Positions 29,611-38,082 are shown, numbered from the stretch's first letter. The stretch: 64,000 nucleotides of DNA from Arthrobacter sp. UNC362MFTsu5.1 (GCF_000685965.1 NZ_JMLE01000007.1:62001-126000), one strand, 5' to 3'. Numbers and translations: made by a program. Notes: generated by a model not told the origin, from the sequence alone.

Positions 29611-30951
29611 TTGAGAAGCACACCGAGAGGCCTGTCGCACAGACGGCGCGGCGGATTGCTGAAGACGATGGGGGCTGTATTTGCCGCCGTCGTGGCAATT
29701 CTCCTCGTCGTTGCCCCGGCATCGCAGGCCACCACACCCTCACCGACACCATCCCCGTCGAACCAGCAGTTCCAGAACAGCATCAGCGGCTTCCTTCGGG
29801 ACGATGCACGTGCACCTATCGCTGACGTGACGATCACCGCCAAGAGCGGCGATTTCACCGGGACCGCAAAATCAGGCGCCAACGGCTCGTGGACCATCGG
29901 AGTTCCGGTCCAGGGCACCTACGAAGTGGAACTCGACGAATCCACCCTCCCCGAAGGCATCAAGCTCGCCGACGGCCAGGAAAATCCACGAAAAGTCACG
30001 TTCAGCCAGACGTCCAACCTGTCAGTGATCTTCGCCTTCGGAAAAGGCATCGTGGTCCAGCAACAGGACTTCGGCCAGAACCTGCTCAACCGGCTCGTAG
30101 CAGGGCTTAGCTTCGGCCTGCTGCTGGCACTGGCCTCGGTCGGACTCTCGCTGATCTTCGGAACCACCGGCCTTACCAACTTTGCCCATGGCGAAATGGT
30201 GACGTTCGGGGCCGTGCTGGTCTTCGCCTTCAATGCCATGAGCCTGCCGTTCTGGCTGGCTGTGGTCCTTGCCCTGCTGGGCGGCGGCCTGTTCGGCTAC
30301 GTCCAGGATGCCGGGCTGTGGAAGCCGCTGCGCCGCCGCGGGACCGGCCTGGTCCCCATGATGATCGTCAGCATCGGCCTCGCGCTGGCAGTCCGCTACG
30401 TCATTCAGTTCTACTTCGGCGGATCCACCCAGCAGCTGCCGTACGCCCAGAGCTCCGAAATCCAGATCGGGCCGGTGTCCATCTCGCCCAACAACCTGTG
30501 GTCCCTGGTCATCAGTGCCGTCGTGATCGCGCTGATCGGCTTCATCCTGCTCAAGACCCGCCTGGGCAAGGCCACCCGTGCAGTAGCCGACAACCCCGCC
30601 CTCGCGGCAGCGTCCGGCATCGACGTGGACAACGTGATCCGGATTGTCTGGGTGGCCGGCGGCATGCTCGCCTCCCTCGGCGGCATCCTCTGGGCCTACT
30701 ACCGGCCCGGCGTCACGTTCGACATGGGCTCACAGATCCTGCTGCTTATCTTCGCGGGTGTGACCCTGGGCGGCCTCGGCACCGTTTTCGGTGCACTGAT
30801 CGGATCCATCATCGTCGGCATCTTCGTGGAGCTGACCACCGTGTTCGGCCTAGCCGCCGACCTCAAATATGTGGGAGCACTGTTCATCATGATTGTTGTC
30901 CTCTTGTTCCGGCCGCAGGGCATCCTTGGCCGTCGCGAGCGCGTGGGTTAG
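29611..30951 (+). CDS. livH: Branched-chain amino acid ABC permease LivH with extra N-terminal domain
   Basis: About 446 residues from TTG 29611, chosen because GGAGG lies 8 nt upstream. The C-terminal ~290 residues are a LivH permease: G-L-S-F-G-L-L-L-A-L-A-S-V-G-L-S-L-I-F-G and T-N-F-A-H-G-E-M. The N-terminal ~155 residues are extra. They comprise a signal-type hydrophobic helix (~20-38), a Thr/Ser/Pro linker and a beta-sandwich domain resembling carboxypeptidase-regulatory/Ig-like folds (I-S-G-F-L-R-D-D-A-R-A-P-I-A-D-V-T-I-T through T-Y-E-V-E-L-D-E-S), predicted outside the membrane. It is the first gene of livHMGF and could interact with the substrate-binding protein. Confidence 0.9.
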   Translation: MRSTPRGLSHRRRGGLLKTMGAVFAAVVAILLVVAPASQATTPSPTPSPSNQQFQNSISGFLRDDARAPIADVTITAKSGDFTGTAKSGANGSWTIGVPVQGTYEVELDESTLPEGIKLADGQENPRKVTFSQTSNLSVIFAFGKGIVVQQQDFGQNLLNRLVAGLSFGLLLALASVGLSLIFGTTGLTNFAHGEMVTFGAVLVFAFNAMSLPFWLAVVLALLGGGLFGYVQDAGLWKPLRRRGTGLVPMMIVSIGLALAVRYVIQFYFGGSTQQLPYAQSSEIQIGPVSISPNNLWSLVISAVVIALIGFILLKTRLGKATRAVADNPALAAASGIDVDNVIRIVWVAGGMLASLGGILWAYYRPGVTFDMGSQILLLIFAGVTLGGLGTVFGALIGSIIVGIFVELTTVFGLAADLKYVGALFIMIVVLLFRPQGILGRRERVG

Positions 30952-30960
30952 GAGACAGCC

Positions 30961-31929
30961 ATGGACTTGGGATTCATATTTTCCAGCGCTGCCGGTGAAC
31001 TGTTCAGCCCGACGACGGCGGCGTACGCGCTTGCCGCCCTCGGCCTCGCCGTTCACTTCGGCTACTCGGGCCTGCTGAACTTCGGGCAGGCCGGCTTCAT
31101 GGCCGTCGGCGCCTACGGCTTCGCCATCTCCACCCTGACGTTCGGCGTGCCGTTCTTCGTCGGCCTGCTGATCGCCGTGATCTGCTCGGCGATCTTCGCC
31201 CTGCTCCTGGGTATTCCGACCCTGCGCCTGCGTGCCGACTACCTTGCCATCGTGACCATCGCGGCGGCGGAAATCGTCCGCTACATCGTCACCACCAACC
31301 AGCTGACGTCCGTCACGGGATCGGCCAACGGCCTCGCCGCCTTCGAAGGCGGGTTCTATGCCATGAACCCGTTCCCGGAAGGTTCCTATTTCGGTATGAA
31401 CAACAGGGACTTCTTTATCCGCGTTGTGGGCTGGGGGCTTGTGATCATCTGCTGCACCCTGGTGTGGCTCCTGATGCGGAGCCCGTGGGGACGCGTCCTC
31501 AAGGGCATCCGCGAAGACGAGAACGCCGTCCGCTCGCTGGGTAAGAACGTCTACGCCTACAAGATGCAGGCCCTGGTCATCGGCGGCGTGCTCGGCGCCC
31601 TCGCCGGCATGATCTTCACCCTTCCCCGCGGCGCAGTCCAGCCGGCCAACTACGGCACTGAACTGACGTTCTTCCTGTACACGTGCCTGCTGCTGGGCGG
31701 CCTCGGAACGGTACTCGGCCCCGTGGTCGGCGCCATGATCTTCTGGGTGGTGCTTTCGCTCACCCAGGGCATTCTCTACGGCCTGATTGAATCCGGCGCC
31801 GTGACATGGCTGAACACGGTCCAGGCCGGGCAGCTGCGGTACATCCTGGTGGGTGTGGCCCTGATGCTGCTAATGATCTTCCGGCCCCAGGGCGTCTTCG
31901 GCAACAAGAAGGAGTTGGCGTTCGCATGA
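30961..31929 (+). CDS. livM: Branched-chain amino acid ABC permease LivM
   Basis: The 322-residue permease has about nine hydrophobic helices and LivM motifs: F-G-Y-S-G-L-L-N-F-G-Q-A-G-F-M-A-V-G near the start, and the cytoplasmic coupling segment S-P-W-G-R-V-L-K-G-I-R-E-D-E-N-A. With LivH it forms the channel. ATG 30961, 9 bp after livH with GGAGA before it; its stop overlaps livG by 4 bp. Confidence 0.95.
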   Translation: MDLGFIFSSAAGELFSPTTAAYALAALGLAVHFGYSGLLNFGQAGFMAVGAYGFAISTLTFGVPFFVGLLIAVICSAIFALLLGIPTLRLRADYLAIVTIAAAEIVRYIVTTNQLTSVTGSANGLAAFEGGFYAMNPFPEGSYFGMNNRDFFIRVVGWGLVIICCTLVWLLMRSPWGRVLKGIREDENAVRSLGKNVYAYKMQALVIGGVLGALAGMIFTLPRGAVQPANYGTELTFFLYTCLLLGGLGTVLGPVVGAMIFWVVLSLTQGILYGLIESGAVTWLNTVQAGQLRYILVGVALMLLMIFRPQGVFGNKKELAFA

Positions 31930-33002
31930 GTGAGCAACGCAATGTGCCAACAGCAAACGGCACGGGAAGCACCGGAAACACCGGGACCACCGGGACCACC
32001 GACAAGATTGACTACATGACGGACACCCGTCCGATCGCGGCCGGCGAGACAGCCCCCGGCTGCAAGAAGCGGGACCCGATCGTCGTCGCAGAAAACGTCA
32101 CCCGCAGCTTTGGCGGCATCAACGCCGTCGACGTTGAATACCTGGAGATCCCCCGGCACAAGATCACGGCGCTGATCGGGCCCAACGGTGCCGGCAAGAC
32201 CACCCTGTTCAACCTGCTGACCGGCTTTGACACGCCGAACTCCGGCAAGTGGCAGTTCGAAGGCAACAGCCTCGCGGGTGTCTCCCCCTACAAGGTGGCC
32301 CGGATGGGCATGGTCCGCACGTTCCAGCTGACCAAGGTGATGGGCAAGCTGACCGTCATGGAGAACATGCGGCTGGGCGGTTCGGAACAGCCCGGTGAAC
32401 GGCTCTCCAAGGCGCTGTTCAAGGGCATGTGGGGCGGACGGGAAAAGGAGATCACGGCCCAGGCCAACGTCCTGCTGGAGAAGTTCAAACTGGACGCGAA
32501 GAAGGACGACTACGCGGCATCGTTGTCCGGCGGCCAGCGCAAGCTGCTCGAGATGGCGCGGTCGCTCATGGTCAGGCCCAAGCTTGTGATGCTGGACGAG
32601 CCCATGGCCGGCGTCAACCCGGCGCTGACCCAGTCCCTCCTGGACCACATCAAGAACCTCAAGGCCGAAGGCATGACCGTGCTCTTCGTCGAGCACGACA
32701 TGAACATGGTGCGCCACATTGCCGACTGGGTTGTGGTGATGGCCGAGGGCAAGATCGTCGCCGAAGGCCCGCCTGTTGAGGTCATGAAAAACCCGGCCGT
32801 GATCGATGCCTACCTGGGCGCCCACCACGACGTGGACCTGGGCGACGCCGAAGGCATCAAGGAACTGGCCGCCGAGCTCGTGGCCGACGAAGAGTCCATC
32901 GTGGGCACCGAGAACGCCGGCATCATCGCCGTCGACGTCATTGCCCCCGAAACGGACGCTGACACGGTGACGCCCGACACCAGGAAGAAGGACACCGAAT
33001 GA
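31926..33002 (+). CDS. livG: Branched-chain amino acid ABC ATP-binding protein LivG
   Basis: About 358 residues from ATG 31926 (M-S-E-Q-R-N-V), inside the livM stop (ATGA). Walker A is G-P-N-G-A-G-K-T, the ABC signature is L-S-G-G-Q, and Walker B L-V-M-L-D-E-P is followed by M-A-G-V-N-P, the LivG type. It carries a ~50-residue Thr/Gly-rich N-terminal extension and a ~65-residue acidic C-terminal tail (V-A-D-E-E-S-I...) beyond the usual ~255 residues. Its stop overlaps livF by 4 bp. Confidence 0.95.
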   Translation: MSEQRNVPTANGTGSTGNTGTTGTTDKIDYMTDTRPIAAGETAPGCKKRDPIVVAENVTRSFGGINAVDVEYLEIPRHKITALIGPNGAGKTTLFNLLTGFDTPNSGKWQFEGNSLAGVSPYKVARMGMVRTFQLTKVMGKLTVMENMRLGGSEQPGERLSKALFKGMWGGREKEITAQANVLLEKFKLDAKKDDYAASLSGGQRKLLEMARSLMVRPKLVMLDEPMAGVNPALTQSLLDHIKNLKAEGMTVLFVEHDMNMVRHIADWVVVMAEGKIVAEGPPVEVMKNPAVIDAYLGAHHDVDLGDAEGIKELAAELVADEESIVGTENAGIIAVDVIAPETDADTVTPDTRKKDTE

Positions 33003-33769
33003 GCGCCACCAGTGCGGCCGCGGCCGCCACACCAGCCGCAGCGGATGAATCCGTCGTCAAGGTCACCAACCTGGTGGCGGGCTACATCCCCGGCGTGAAC
33101 ATCCTCAACGGCTGCAGCATCGAGGCCCGCAAGGGTGAACTGATCGGCATCATCGGACCCAACGGCGCCGGCAAGTCCACGCTCCTGAAGGCCATGTTTG
33201 GCCTGGTGAAAGTGCACTCGGGGTCAGTGGTGGTCCGGGGCCAGGACATCACCGGGCTCAAAGCCAACAAACTCGTGTCCAAGGGCGTGGGCTTCGTCCC
33301 GCAGAACAACAACGTGTTTGCCACGCTGACCATCGAGGAGAACATGCAGATGGGCATGTTCCAGCGGCCCAAGGATTTCGCCGAACGGTTCGACTTCGTC
33401 ACCAGCCTCTTCCCCGAACTCGGCAAGCGCCGCGCCCAACGGGCCGGCTCGCTCTCCGGCGGTGAACGCCAGATGGTGGCCATGGGACGAGCCCTGATGA
33501 TGGAACCCGCCGTCCTGCTGCTCGATGAGCCGTCGGCCGGCCTCTCCCCCGTCAAGCAGGATGAAACCTTCCTGCGGGTCCACGAGATCAACCGGGCCGG
33601 TGTGTCAGTCATCATGGTGGAGCAGAACGCCCGCCGCTGCCTGCAGATCTGCGACCGCGCCTATGTGCTGGACCAGGGCAAGGACGCGTACACGGGCACC
33701 GGACGGGAACTCATGAAGGACCCCAAGGTGATCCAGCTATACCTCGGCACCCTGGCGGACGAGGTCTAA
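32999..33769 (+). CDS. livF: Branched-chain amino acid ABC ATP-binding protein LivF
   Basis: The 256-residue ATPase has Walker A G-P-N-G-A-G-K-S, signature L-S-G-G-E-R-Q-M-V-A-M-G-R-A-L-M and Walker B V-L-L-L-D-E-P-S-A-G-L-S-P, the LivF type. It pairs with LivG to power the LivHM permease. ATG 32999 overlaps the livG stop. It is the last gene of the plus-strand liv operon and is followed by a hairpin. Confidence 0.95.
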   Translation: MSATSAAAAATPAAADESVVKVTNLVAGYIPGVNILNGCSIEARKGELIGIIGPNGAGKSTLLKAMFGLVKVHSGSVVVRGQDITGLKANKLVSKGVGFVPQNNNVFATLTIEENMQMGMFQRPKDFAERFDFVTSLFPELGKRRAQRAGSLSGGERQMVAMGRALMMEPAVLLLDEPSAGLSPVKQDETFLRVHEINRAGVSVIMVEQNARRCLQICDRAYVLDQGKDAYTGTGRELMKDPKVIQLYLGTLADEV

Positions 33770-33805
33770 GCCCCGCCCCTCCGGGAGCCATTCCAGGAAC
33801 CCCGC

Positions 33806-33835
33806 AAGGGCCGTCACCGTCCGGTGGCGGCCCTT
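33806..33835 (+). terminator. Terminator after livF
   Basis: AAGGGCCGTCACC (33806-33818) pairs with GGTGGCGGCCCTT (33823-33835), one mismatch, 4-nt loop. Confidence 0.75.
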
Positions 33836-33874
33836 CTGCGTGCCCCGCGGCGCGTCCCCCGCCCCCGGGCAACA

Positions 33875-33906
33875 GAAAGCCCCCGTCCGGCCGGACGGGG
33901 GCTTTC
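33875..33906. terminator. Terminator after livK
   Basis: A perfect 32-bp palindrome, GAAAGCCCCCGTCCGG and its complement (33875-33906), ends 23 bp beyond the livK stop. The GAAAG/CTTTC ends give short U runs both ways. Confidence 0.8.
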
Positions 33907-33929
33907 CTGCTATCCAGGGTGGGTCGGCT

Positions 33930-35279
33930 TTACAGCTTGCCGAATTCTTCCTTGGACGGCTTGTAGGTGTTGTCATCCTGGTACTCGTAGATGCCGATGT
34001 AGGCTTCCGTGGGGTCGCCAGCATCGGAGAAGGTCACCGGACCGGACTGGCCGTCGTAGTCGATGTCCTTGCCGTTGCGGAGCAGCGTCACGCAGGATGC
34101 GAAGTCGTTGCACTTCTCGCCGGCCTCAGAGACAGCCTTGAGCTGCTTGGCGATGTCGGTGCCCTTCGTGCTCTTCGCGGCCTCGGCTGCCAGTGCAATC
34201 AGGTTGACGGCATCGTAGGACTCGCCAGCGTAGCTGTAGTCCTTCAGGGCCGGGTCAATGGCCAGCAGCTTCTTCTTGAAGTCGTCCTTGGCGAACGTGC
34301 CCGGGATGGTGCCCTGGGCGCCCTTCAGGGTGCCCGCCTGGAAGTCCTTGCTGTAGTCCGACGTGTTGCCGTCCACCAGGAACATCTGGGTTGCCTTGAT
34401 GCCCTTGCCGGTCATCAGGGGGACGATGCTCTTGGCCTGGTCGAAGGTGATCAGGGCAATCGCGTCAGGCTTGGCTGCGATGACCTTGTCCACCTGGCTG
34501 CTGAACTGCGAGTCGCCTTCGTTGAAGAGCTCCTCGGCAACGACCTTGCCGCCGGCGGCTTCGAACGCAGACTTGACGTTCTTTGCCAGGCCGGTGCCGT
34601 AGGCGTCGTTCAGGACGATCATGCCGACGGTCTGGGCACCACAGGTAGCCATGTAGTTGCCGAGCACCTTGCCCTGCAGCACATCCGAAGGTGCCGTGCG
34701 CCAGTAGAGGCCCTTGTCATCCCAGGTGGTGAAGTCAGGAGACGTGTTCGCAGGCGAGAACTGGATGACGCCGGCGCCCGTGATCTGGTTGATAACGGTT
34801 TTGGAAACGCCCGAGGAAGCAGCACCGATAATGGCGCTGACGCCGCTGCCGAGCAGTGCGGTGGTGGACTGCGTGGCGATGTCCGTCTTGGTGTCACCGG
34901 AGTCGCGGTGGATCACCTCGACGGGCTTGCCCAGTACGCCGCCTGCGTCATTGACTTCCTTGATGCCAAGGTTGACACCCGCAATTTCGGGCGGGCCGAG
35001 GAACGCCAGCGACCCCGTTGTCGGCAGGAGCGATCCAATCTTGAGCGGTGTGTCGGTTGTGGTGGTCGAGGCCGGAACCGACCCGCCTGCGCCTGCTCCG
35101 GTAGTGGCACTGCCGGTAGCGCTCGGCGCCGGGCAGGCAATACCTGACGCTGCGGGAGTGGTTGAGCCTGTCGAACTCGGGGTGGACGAGCCGCCACAAG
35201 CCGTAGCCAGAAGGGCGACGCCGATGCTAAGCGCTGTCAGCTTAGCGACACGCGGCGCCGCCTGGGGGAGTGAAATCAT
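33930..35279 (-). CDS. livK: Branched-chain amino acid ABC substrate-binding lipoprotein
   Basis: The 449-residue lipoprotein has a signal peptide ending in the lipobox L-A-T-A-C (Cys28), then a Ser/Thr/Gly-rich linker (~30-75). A type I periplasmic-binding (LivJ/LivK) fold follows: L-K-I-G-S-L-L-P-T-T-G-S-L-A-F-L-G-P-P and later Y-A-G-E-S-Y-D-A-V-N. It captures leucine/isoleucine/valine or similar amides and amino acids at the cell surface. It is convergent with livHMGF and transcribed separately. ATG 35279 has GAGGAGA upstream. Confidence 0.93.
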   Translation of the reverse strand: MISLPQAAPRVAKLTALSIGVALLATACGGSSTPSSTGSTTPAASGIACPAPSATGSATTGAGAGGSVPASTTTTDTPLKIGSLLPTTGSLAFLGPPEIAGVNLGIKEVNDAGGVLGKPVEVIHRDSGDTKTDIATQSTTALLGSGVSAIIGAASSGVSKTVINQITGAGVIQFSPANTSPDFTTWDDKGLYWRTAPSDVLQGKVLGNYMATCGAQTVGMIVLNDAYGTGLAKNVKSAFEAAGGKVVAEELFNEGDSQFSSQVDKVIAAKPDAIALITFDQAKSIVPLMTGKGIKATQMFLVDGNTSDYSKDFQAGTLKGAQGTIPGTFAKDDFKKKLLAIDPALKDYSYAGESYDAVNLIALAAEAAKSTKGTDIAKQLKAVSEAGEKCNDFASCVTLLRNGKDIDYDGQSGPVTFSDAGDPTEAYIGIYEYQDDNTYKPSKEEFGKL

Positions 35280-35328
35280 AGAGAGTCTCCTCGATCGAAA
35301 GGTGCGAACGGCCTTTGATGCGAATTAC

Positions 35329-35340
35329 CAGGTGTACCTG
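35329..35340. promoter_or_regulatory. Small palindrome in the livK leader
   Basis: CAGGT-GT-ACCTG, a 5-bp inverted repeat 50 bp upstream of the livK start, in the predicted 5' untranslated region. No regulator assigned. Confidence 0.25.
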
Positions 35341-35378
35341 ATTTAGATTCAAGCTAGTGCAATTTCCCCGCGAACATA

Positions 35379-35394
35379 AGTGACTATGGTCACA
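35379..35394. promoter_or_regulatory. CRP/GlxR-like binding site upstream of livK
   Basis: AGTGA-CTATGG-TCACA matches TGTGA-N6-TCACA with one mismatch. On the minus strand TAGCTT (+ 35351-35356) could be the -10, placing the site centre about 42 bp before the start, almost the same geometry as at livH. Confidence 0.5.
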
Positions 35395-35449
35395 TCCTTA
35401 TAACAGTCGTTGCATATGGGAAATCACGGGGCATGGAGGAGAAAAGTAG

Positions 35450-35523
35450 TACCCCAGGTGGGACTCGAACCCACAACACGCGGATTTTAAGTCCGCTGCC
35501 TCTGCCAATTGGGCTACTGGGGC
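35450..35523 (-). tRNA. tRNA-Leu (anticodon UAA)
   Basis: A 74-nt cloverleaf on the minus strand. The acceptor stem is GCCCCAG / CTGGGGT with a G1-U72 wobble and discriminator A73. The anticodon stem GCGGA/TCCGC encloses C-T-T-A-A-A-A, so the anticodon is UAA. The T arm GTGGG-TTCGAGT-CCCAC is canonical. No CCA is encoded. The variable loop is only 5 nt (GTGTT), whereas bacterial tRNA-Leu normally carries a long variable arm. It would read the TTA codon, very rare at this GC content. Confidence 0.92.
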
Positions 35524-35543
35524 GCCCGGTCAATGGTATCCCG

Positions 35544-36494
35544 TCAGAGCCGCTCAAAGGGTGCGGCGTACCGGAACGTCCCGTGGATGCCACCTGGCCA
35601 GACGGCGAGCGGGAGCACCTGGAACGAGTCTCCCCACTCGGCAGTCGGAGGGTCGATGCCCAGCGAGACCGACGGCACAAATCCGAAACGGGAGTAGTAC
35701 TCGGGGCCGCCCAGCAGGGCGATGCCCCGCTCCCCCGCGTCGTTCGCGCGGGCCACGGTTTCCTGGATGAGGGCCGAACCGATGCCGTGCCGCTGCAACC
35801 GCGGCACCACGCCGATGGGGCCAAGTCCCAGCAGCTCCAGGTCCCCCACCCAGCCCCTGGTGCTGATCACGTGGCCCACCACTTCGCCGTCCTGTTCCGC
35901 AACGATGCTGAACTCGGGCAGGTACTCGTCACAGTCGAACAGCTGCTTCAGCAGCCCCACTTCCACCGGTTCGCCGTCCACGGGCAGCCCGGTTGCGGGC
36001 GAGACCGAGAAAGCCGCCGCCGTCAGCTCCAGGATCGCCGGCCGGTCCGCCGGCTGTTCGGTACGCAGGACGAGCGCGGGAGCAGACGCGGGCTGGTCGG
36101 AGCTCCGGGCGGCCAGTTCATGCAGTATTTCCAGGGCGCGGTCGGCGTCGGCCACCGGAACCAGGAGATGGTCGTGATGGAACCCGGCGAGGACGTTGCA
36201 GCTGATGCGGGCCTCGGTAAGCGCCGCACTGACGGCGGCTGTCAGTCCGACGGCTTCAAGCGACGAATGCACCTGAAGCGTGATCCAGGCGGCAACGAAG
36301 TCGTAGCGAAGCTCCAGCCTGTCCGCTTCAGCCCGGGGCAGCACCACCGTGAGCCCTTCAGCTTCCCGGACGGCGGCTTCGATGCCCGGCACGAGCGGCC
36401 GGCCGTACGGCCACAGGACATAGACGTATTCCCCCTCGCGCAGCACGGGATGGATGGATGCCAGCAGGGTCCGGATGTCCTTTTCACCAGTCAT
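35544..36494 (-). CDS. ACT domain - GNAT acetyltransferase fusion
   Basis: About 316 residues from ATG 36494 (M-T-G-E-K-D-I-R); an upstream TTG adds 5 residues. The N-terminal ~130 residues look like an ACT-type amino-acid-binding module (Y-V-Y-V-L-W-P, L-T-V-V-L-P-R-A-E-A, I-T-L-Q-V-H-S-S-L-E-A-V-G-L-T-A-A-V). The C-terminal ~180 are a GNAT acetyltransferase with L-G-L-G-P-I-G-V-V-P-R-L-Q-R-H-G-I-G-S-A-L-I, where the acetyl-CoA loop is clear, and L-L-G-G-P-E-Y-Y-S-R-F-G-F. The order suggests an acetyltransferase under amino-acid control. It lies just downstream of ndh. Confidence 0.82.
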   Translation of the reverse strand: MTGEKDIRTLLASIHPVLREGEYVYVLWPYGRPLVPGIEAAVREAEGLTVVLPRAEADRLELRYDFVAAWITLQVHSSLEAVGLTAAVSAALTEARISCNVLAGFHHDHLLVPVADADRALEILHELAARSSDQPASAPALVLRTEQPADRPAILELTAAAFSVSPATGLPVDGEPVEVGLLKQLFDCDEYLPEFSIVAEQDGEVVGHVISTRGWVGDLELLGLGPIGVVPRLQRHGIGSALIQETVARANDAGERGIALLGGPEYYSRFGFVPSVSLGIDPPTAEWGDSFQVLPLAVWPGGIHGTFRYAAPFERL

Positions 36495-36510
36495 TGAGCC
36501 ATTAAACAAC

Positions 36511-36545
36511 AGCGGCGGCCGTTCCCCGGGGGGACGGCCGCCGCT
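36511..36545 (-). terminator. Terminator after ndh
   Basis: A ~17-bp stem (36511-36527 with 36529-36545, arms starting AGCGGCGGCCGTTCCCC) with minor G-U pairing. It separates ndh from the downstream acetyltransferase gene on the same strand. Confidence 0.7.
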
Positions 36546-36560
36546 GACGGAGTTGCGCAG

Positions 36561-38030
36561 CTACTTGGTGTCAGCCGATACGGTCTGCTTCTGACCGCTG
36601 GTGCTGCCGGATTCGGCCGGTTTCTCAGCCGCCGGTGCGGCCGGAGCCGCAGCCGGCTTGGGAGCAGGAGTGGCGGCGGAGACGAAGGCTCCGCGCGGGT
36701 TCTCCAGGTCGATCAGCTGTGTGGTGTCGCGGCCAACAAAGAAGCTCAGGATCCAGTTGAAAATAACGCGGAACTTGCGCTCGAACGTAGGCATGGCCAT
36801 GCCGTGGTACCCGCGGTGCGCCAGCCAGGCCAGCGGACCCTTGAGCCCGATGCGGCCCAGGAGGTTGATGTTGGCAACGCCCTTCCATTCGCCGAAGCCG
36901 GCAACGGCGCCCAGGTTCTTGTGCTTGTAGTCCTTGAGCTCCTTGTCCCAGCGGGAGGCCCACAGGTTCTTCGCGAGGCGCTTGGCCTGGCGAAGGGCGT
37001 GCTGCGCGTTGGGCACGCAGGTGCCGTCGGGCAGGCCGCTGCCGGTGAGGTCCGGCACGGCGGCGACATCGCCGGCGGCCCAGGCGTTCTCAACAATGCC
37101 TTCGTCGCCTGCGATGCGCAGGTCCGGAAGAACGCGGACGCGTCCGCGCGGCTCCAGCGGGAAGTCGGTGGAGCGGACCATCGGGTTCGCCTGCACACCG
37201 GCAGTCCAGACAAGGGTGTCCGCTTCGAATTCCTGGGCGGGGGTCTTGTCCGGAAGGTTGATGAGCTTCAGGGAGCCCTCGGCGTTGTCCAGCGAGGTGT
37301 TCAGCAGGACTTCGATGCCGCGGCTGCGCAGGTGCTCCACAACCCAGTCGGCCTGCTTGGCCGTGACCTCGGGCATGATGCGGCCCATGGCTTCAACCAG
37401 GACGAAGCGGACTTCCTCCTGCTTGACGCGGGGGTTGTTTTTGACCGCCGCACGGGCGAGGTCTTCCATCTCGGTGATGCACTCGATGCCGGCGAAGCCG
37501 CCGCCAACCACCACGAAGGTGAGGGCACGTGCGCGCTCCGCGGGATCGGTGATGGTGGAACCGGCTTCAATCCGCTCGAGGACCTTGTTGCGCAGCGCAA
37601 CGGCTTCCTCGATGGTCTTCAGGCCGATGCCCTTATCCGCCAGGCCCTTGATGGGGAACGTGCGGGTGATGGCGCCTGCGGCCAGGACGACGTCGAAGTA
37701 AGGAACCTCAAAGTTCGGTCCGCCGTCGGACGGGGCAACCACGGCGGTCCGGTTGGCATGGTCGATCGAGGTGACGCGGCCCTGGATAAGTTCCGTCTGC
37801 TTCAGGTGCTGACGGTGTGAGACGACAGCGTGGCGCGCCTCAATGTTTCCGCCGGCAACTTCCGGCAGGAAGGGCTGGTAAGTCATATAGGGCAGCGGAT
37901 CAACGACGGTGACGATGCCACCGGCATTCGCGATCTTGTTCTGCAGTTTGAGGGCTACGTACAGGCCGACGTACCCGCCGCCGACGACGAGTACCCTGGG
38001 ACGGTCCTGGAGCTGTGGGGTTGTTGCCAT
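36561..38030 (-). CDS. ndh: Type II NADH dehydrogenase (NAD(P)/FAD-dependent oxidoreductase)
   Basis: The 489-residue flavoprotein passes electrons from NADH to menaquinone without proton pumping. It has two Rossmann folds: FAD-binding V-L-V-V-G-G-G-Y-V-G-L-Y near residue 13, and NADH-binding F-V-V-V-G-G-G-F-A-G-I-E. A W-A-A-G-D-V-A-A segment and the AQxAxxQ-like motif N-A-Q-H-A-L-R-Q-A also fit. The C-terminal amphipathic part (R-V-I-F-N-W-I-L-S-F-F-V-G-R-D) supports membrane binding. The last ~40 residues are Ala/Pro-rich. ATG 38030. Confidence 0.93.
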   Translation of the reverse strand: MATTPQLQDRPRVLVVGGGYVGLYVALKLQNKIANAGGIVTVVDPLPYMTYQPFLPEVAGGNIEARHAVVSHRQHLKQTELIQGRVTSIDHANRTAVVAPSDGGPNFEVPYFDVVLAAGAITRTFPIKGLADKGIGLKTIEEAVALRNKVLERIEAGSTITDPAERARALTFVVVGGGFAGIECITEMEDLARAAVKNNPRVKQEEVRFVLVEAMGRIMPEVTAKQADWVVEHLRSRGIEVLLNTSLDNAEGSLKLINLPDKTPAQEFEADTLVWTAGVQANPMVRSTDFPLEPRGRVRVLPDLRIAGDEGIVENAWAAGDVAAVPDLTGSGLPDGTCVPNAQHALRQAKRLAKNLWASRWDKELKDYKHKNLGAVAGFGEWKGVANINLLGRIGLKGPLAWLAHRGYHGMAMPTFERKFRVIFNWILSFFVGRDTTQLIDLENPRGAFVSAATPAPKPAAAPAAPAAEKPAESGSTSGQKQTVSADTK

Positions 38031-38082
38031 GACTCAAGAATACAGTAGTTTGTGAAAATCTTCACTAACTAAATCGTCGCCG

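Noticed and set aside
31776..33032. 418-codon frame antisense to livG
   Set aside because: livG shows all ABC motifs in the plus frame and overlaps livM and livF in the usual way.
35450..35523. tRNA gene as an integration site of a mobile element
   Set aside because: No integrase, no direct repeat of the tRNA 3' end, and ordinary core genes on both sides.
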